Positions 5,523 to 7,790 of a stretch of 7,790 nt of DNA are shown piece by piece. The DNA is from Terriglobia bacterium. Lineage in GTDB: Bacteria > Acidobacteriota > Terriglobia > UBA7540. The notes below the pieces were generated by a model. That model worked only from the letters and a program-made list of their open reading frames with translations. It searched no databases and had not been told where the DNA came from. The position numbers and the translations under genes are program-made. Position 1 is the first letter of the stretch. Each line of letters opens with the position of its first letter. The DNA lies in the NCBI GenBank assembly GCA_030040455.1, contig JASHTR010000281.1, forward strand, positions 1 through 7,790, given 5' to 3'.

Positions 5523-7085
5523 ATGAGACGAATTGACTTGACGGGTTGGATGGCGCGATTGGCCGTAATCGCATTCTTGCACTTCCTATTCTTTGCGCCT
5601 CGCGCATCGGCACAGGTTGGCGCTCCGCCCCCGCCCGCTCCGCAAGCCACTCCGCTTCCCCTTTCCGGGCGAAGCGCCGGGAGCGGGGGAGTGACCGCTA
5701 CTGAAGCGCCCGTACCCAGCACCACCGCCAGCGTGAACACGTTGAACCCAACAGTTTCAGTCGAGGGTGCTTATGCCGGGAGTGCCCTCGGCACTGTCGA
5801 GCGGCCATTTTCCGGAAGGCTGTCGCTCGCCGATGCGATTCAGCGCGGCATCCGTTACAACCTGGGCGCGGTGGGCATGGCCGAAGCTCTGAGCCAATCG
5901 CAGGGCCAGGCCCGAGCGGCCCGCAGCGCCTTACTGCCAAACATCAGCGCGGATGCGGCGGATACGGAGGAGACTTTCAACCTTCAATCCATCGGATTCA
6001 CTTTCACTGTCCCGGGCTTCCACATTCCTGCCGTCGTCGGGCCATTCAACGTTTTGGACTTGCGCGGACGCCTTTCGCAGACCGTCGCCGACCTTACGAC
6101 CCTCAACAATTATCGTGCGGCCCGGGAAGTGGCGCGCGCCGGAGCGCTCTCGGCCAAGGATGCTCAGGATCTGGTGGTTTTTGGCGTCGCCGGCGCTTAT
6201 CTGCAAGTCATCGCTGCGAAGGCACGCCTCGCATCGGCTCGCGCGCAGCTCAAAACCGCGAACGTTCTCTACCAGCGCGCGGTGAAGCAGCTCAAGTTTG
6301 GCCGAGCTGCCCAGATCGACGTGAATCGGAGCCGTGTGGAGGTATTGCTCAACCAGCAAAGGCTGATCACGCTTCAGGACGATCTGGCCAAACAGAAAAT
6401 CAATCTGGCCCGCATGACAGGATTACCCCCGAATTCGAACTATGAACTCTCGAGCGATATCCCCTACGCGCCCGCCCCGCCTCTTCCTCTGCAACAGGCC
6501 ATCCAGGAAGCTCTTGCGCAGCGTTCTGACTTGAAGGCTGCCGAGGCTCAGGTGAGGGCTGCGGAAAGAGCACTGGCGGCGGCGCGTGCCGAACGCCTGC
6601 CTTCCGTCTCTACCGAGGCCGACTATGGCGATATCGGCCCTCCTTCCGATTTGCGCCCTACCTATACCGTGTCCGCGACCGTCGAGGTGCCCGTCTGGAA
6701 TGGCGGCCGCACCGCCGCGGATATTCAGCAGGCCGAAGCTGCCCTGGCGCAGCGTCGCGCCGAACTTTCCGACACCCGAAGCCAGATCGAAAGCGAGGTC
6801 CGAACCGCCTATCTGGACCTTCAGGCAGCCGCGAGCCAAGTGGAAGTGGCGCGAGAAAATATCGACTTGATGGGAAAGACGCTGCAGCAGACGCGCCAGC
6901 GCTTTGAGGCGGGCGTGAGCGAGAATGCGGACGTCGTCGAGTCCCAGGAGTCGGTGAGTGGCGCGGATCTCGATTACATCAACAGCGTCTTCGCCGACAA
7001 CCTGGCCAAGCTGAGTCTGGCCCGCGCGCTTGGAAATACCGCGGACAGATTGGGTCAATTCCTGTCCATCCAGCCGCATCAATAG
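5523..7085 (+). CDS. TolC-family outer membrane efflux protein
   Basis: Outer membrane channel completing the tripartite pump; 520 residues from ATG 5523. Residues 1-31 form a Sec signal peptide: a basic start, a hydrophobic stretch 'LAVIAFLHFLFFAP', then 'ASAQ' with likely cleavage after ASA. Residues about 32-97 are a Pro, Ala, Gly and Ser-rich region of low complexity, longer than usual for the family. The two OEP repeats follow: the first begins near residue 99 ('LSLADAIQRGIRYNL'), the second near 320 ('LPLQQAIQEALAQRSDLKAA'). Both contain long coiled-coil helices, and the second has the hallmark 'VEVPVWNGGRTAADIQQAEA'. No lipobox Cys is seen. The gene follows the permease by 35 bases and is surely the last of the operon. 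TTG 5514 in the same frame, behind GAGGAAAGGA (5501-5510), is an alternative start adding three residues. No clear terminator follows the TAG stop. Confidence 0.92.
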   Translation: MRRIDLTGWMARLAVIAFLHFLFFAPRASAQVGAPPPPAPQATPLPLSGRSAGSGGVTATEAPVPSTTASVNTLNPTVSVEGAYAGSALGTVERPFSGRLSLADAIQRGIRYNLGAVGMAEALSQSQGQARAARSALLPNISADAADTEETFNLQSIGFTFTVPGFHIPAVVGPFNVLDLRGRLSQTVADLTTLNNYRAAREVARAGALSAKDAQDLVVFGVAGAYLQVIAAKARLASARAQLKTANVLYQRAVKQLKFGRAAQIDVNRSRVEVLLNQQRLITLQDDLAKQKINLARMTGLPPNSNYELSSDIPYAPAPPLPLQQAIQEALAQRSDLKAAEAQVRAAERALAAARAERLPSVSTEADYGDIGPPSDLRPTYTVSATVEVPVWNGGRTAADIQQAEAALAQRRAELSDTRSQIESEVRTAYLDLQAAASQVEVARENIDLMGKTLQQTRQRFEAGVSENADVVESQESVSGADLDYINSVFADNLAKLSLARALGNTADRLGQFLSIQPHQ

Positions 7086-7215
7086 CGGCCCGTGGCGCAT
7101 GGCTGGGCTGAGGGCTCGGGGATTGTTGCGGCGAGTTTTCCTGAGATCCCAGAGCCGTTACCAGCAGCAGAAGCGGCATTCCCGAGAGCACGATTACTTT
7201 TTTCAAGTTGCGCAT
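6979..7215 (-). CDS. Doubtful small secreted or membrane protein, possibly a truncated gene
   Basis: On the minus strand, ATG (7215-7213) is preceded by AGGAG (7224-7220) at four bases, one of the strongest ribosome binding sites in the window. The predicted 78-residue product starts 'MRNLKKVIVLSGMPLLLLVTAL', a textbook basic-then-hydrophobic export signal or anchor, followed by a Gln/Ser/Pro-rich stretch. I do not recognise it. From about codon 44 the frame runs antisense into the last 107 bases of the TolC-like gene, where the product ('CPRYFQARG...CRRRRC') no longer looks like a natural protein. Either the ORF is chance, or a 5' fragment of an older gene was cut off when the plus-strand operon reached this site. 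The strong start signals favour a once-real gene start; the C-terminal part is probably not native. Confidence 0.3.
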   Translation of the reverse strand: MRNLKKVIVLSGMPLLLLVTALGSQENSPQQSPSPQPSHAPRAAIDAAGWTGIDPICPRYFQARGPDSAWPGCRRRRC

Positions 7216-7304
7216 GCTTCTCCTGGCAGCGACAGTACGAATCAGCATGGCGGCTCCGGGCTTCCAGTGATAGATTTACAAGCTTGGCGAAAAGGGAATC
7301 ACTG

Positions 7305-7334
7305 CGCGGGGCGCTACCCTCGCCCCGCGGGGCG
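7305..7334. repeat. GC-rich nested inverted repeats
   Basis: CGCGGGGCG (7305-7313) and CGCCCCGCG (7321-7329) are perfect 9-base complements with a 7-base loop. The second arm also begins a perfect 14-base palindrome (7321-7334, CGCCCCG/CGGGGCG). Three copies of one GC-rich block in alternating orientation can form two mutually exclusive hairpins. No T-tract follows on either strand. Confidence 0.55.
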
Positions 7335-7400
7335 AAGGGGCCGATTCAGGGAGCTACGCAACGGTCTCCTTCATGGAATTCCCAGAAAGCAGCTCATACC

Positions 7401-7436
7401 AAGCCATCATCCCTGATGACGGCCTCATGATGGCTT
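7401..7436. promoter_or_regulatory. Perfect 10-bp inverted repeat upstream of S10 peptidase gene
   Basis: AAGCCATCAT (7401-7410) and ATGATGGCTT (7427-7436) are exact reverse complements separated by 16 bases. The second arm ends 20 bases before the peptidase start at 7457. TACC (7397-7400) and GGTA (7442-7445) could extend the stem after a small bulge. There is no T-tract, so a terminator is unlikely; an operator or a structured 5' leader is possible. The symmetry is certain, the function is not. Confidence 0.5.
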
Positions 7437-7456
7437 AGTCTGGTAGGATGAACCCC

Positions 7457-7790
7457 ATGCGCGCAATACTGTGGTGTCTGATTTTGATGATGAGTATTCC
7501 TTTTCGTGGGATCGCACAGAAGGCGGCTCCGAAACCGGGACCATCTGCCTCGACCGAGACTGAAAAGGCGACGCCGCAGGCTCGGGCCGTCTCAACCCAT
7601 CATACGGTGGAGATTGCCGGCCAGCAGCTCGCTTACACGGCAACGGCCGGAACAATCATCCTCCACGATGCCAAAGATGAGCCGACCGCCGAGATGTTTT
7701 ACATCGCTTATACCAAGGATAATGTAACCAACCCCGCTTTGCGTCCGGTGACGTTCAGTTACAACGGCGGCCCGGGTGCAGCTTCGGCGC
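7457..7790 (+). CDS. Secreted peptidase S10 (serine carboxypeptidase-like), N-terminal part (3' truncated by window)
   Basis: The frame is open to the window end; 111 full codons are visible of a protein normally about 450 to 520 residues long. Residues 1-20 form a signal peptide ('MRAILWCLILMMSIPFRGIA', likely cut before Gln21), followed by a Pro/Thr/Ala-rich linker to about 48. The mature part starts with 'HHTVEIAGQQLAYTATAGTI' and continues with 'AEMFYIAYTKD', the pattern of bacterial S10-family proteins. Asn103-Gly-Gly-Pro-Gly (103-107) is the conserved oxyanion-hole motif 'NGGPG', here followed by AAS instead of the usual CSS or SSS. The catalytic Ser, Asp and His lie beyond the window. 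ATG 7457 is preferred because AGGA (7445-7448) precedes it by eight bases; the in-frame ATG 7448 would have no usable ribosome binding site and adds three residues. It is probably an exported carboxypeptidase acting on peptides in the periplasm or outside, independent of the efflux operon. Confidence 0.85.
   Translation, partial: MRAILWCLILMMSIPFRGIAQKAAPKPGPSASTETEKATPQARAVSTHHTVEIAGQQLAYTATAGTIILHDAKDEPTAEMFYIAYTKDNVTNPALRPVTFSYNGGPGAASA

Larger units (their letters stand above)
7216..7456. other. Intergenic region with two inverted-repeat structures
   Basis: No convincing gene is visible between the minus-strand ORF start and the S10 peptidase start, and no matching T-tract follows either inverted repeat, so neither is a standard intrinsic terminator. 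I see no convincing -35/-10 pair for the peptidase gene; TAGGAT at 7444-7449 could serve as a -10 but has no good -35. Together with 7086-7215 (which holds only the minus-strand ORF), the whole stretch from 7086 to 7456 is otherwise featureless. Confidence 0.5.

Noticed and set aside
5047..5613. 188-codon minus-strand frame opposite the permease and channel start
   Set aside because: His, Asp and Arg-rich composition without motifs, no ribosome binding site noted, fully explained as a shadow of the plus-strand genes.
7177..7206. Run of six T at about 7196-7202 as an intrinsic terminator of the efflux operon
   Set aside because: Only weak 4-base stems precede it, with no stable hairpin directly before the T run; on the minus strand the same bases encode the Lys-Lys codons of the small ORF.
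7030..7430. Plus-strand ORFs of 112 and 128 codons after the channel gene
   Set aside because: They overlap one another in different frames, show Arg, Ser and Pro-rich composition without recognisable domains, and have no supporting ribosome binding site.

Overview
The window reads like a GC-rich genome of the phylum Acidobacteriota. The main evidence is the 3' end of an ADOP-type MacB/FtsX permease at the left edge, a family typical of that phylum. A bacterial S10 serine-carboxypeptidase-like gene at the right edge, common in the same lineages, supports this. The assignment is an inference from gene content; there is no rRNA or other phylogenetic marker here.

Layout. (1) 2-1021: C-terminal part of the ADOP permease. 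(2) 1024-1068: a degenerate tandem array with an exact 7-base period. It is followed directly by a broken remnant (about 1071-1366) of a CusA/CzcA-type heavy-metal RND efflux pump. The remnant joins a periplasmic-domain piece to the extreme C-terminus in a different frame. (3) 1367-1527: intergenic, with a sigma70-like promoter and a perfect inverted repeat abutting the next gene. (4) 1528-7085: a compact five-gene unit on the plus strand coding for a TetR-family repressor, an HlyD-family membrane fusion protein, an ABC ATPase of the DrrA/CcmA type, an ABC-2 permease and a TolC-family outer membrane factor. The first two overlap by four bases (ATGA) and the others are 18 to 35 bases apart. (5) 7086-7456: mostly non-coding, with two inverted-repeat structures and a doubtful minus-strand small ORF that has a strong ribosome binding site. 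(6) 7457-7790: the 5' end of a secreted S10-family peptidase, running off the window.

How the genes work together. The five-gene unit encodes a complete tripartite ABC efflux pump. The ATPase and ABC-2 permease form the inner-membrane engine, the HlyD protein bridges the periplasm, and the TolC-like protein is the exit duct. The HlyD hairpin carries the R-x3-L-x6-S/T pattern used for docking to TolC-type channels, which fits a dedicated partner encoded in the same operon. The TetR protein probably represses the whole unit, its own gene included, through the inverted repeat at 1506-1525. The layout resembles the E. coli cecR-ybhGFSR locus, but here there is one ATPase domain, one permease, and a co-encoded outer membrane factor. 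The substrate cannot be read from the sequence.

I found no CRISPR array, tRNA, rRNA, insertion sequence or phage gene. I do not see a clearly new biological system. The most useful leads are the operator/leader arrangement of the repressor, the deletion scar in the CusA remnant, and the minus-strand ORF that ends inside the TolC-like gene.
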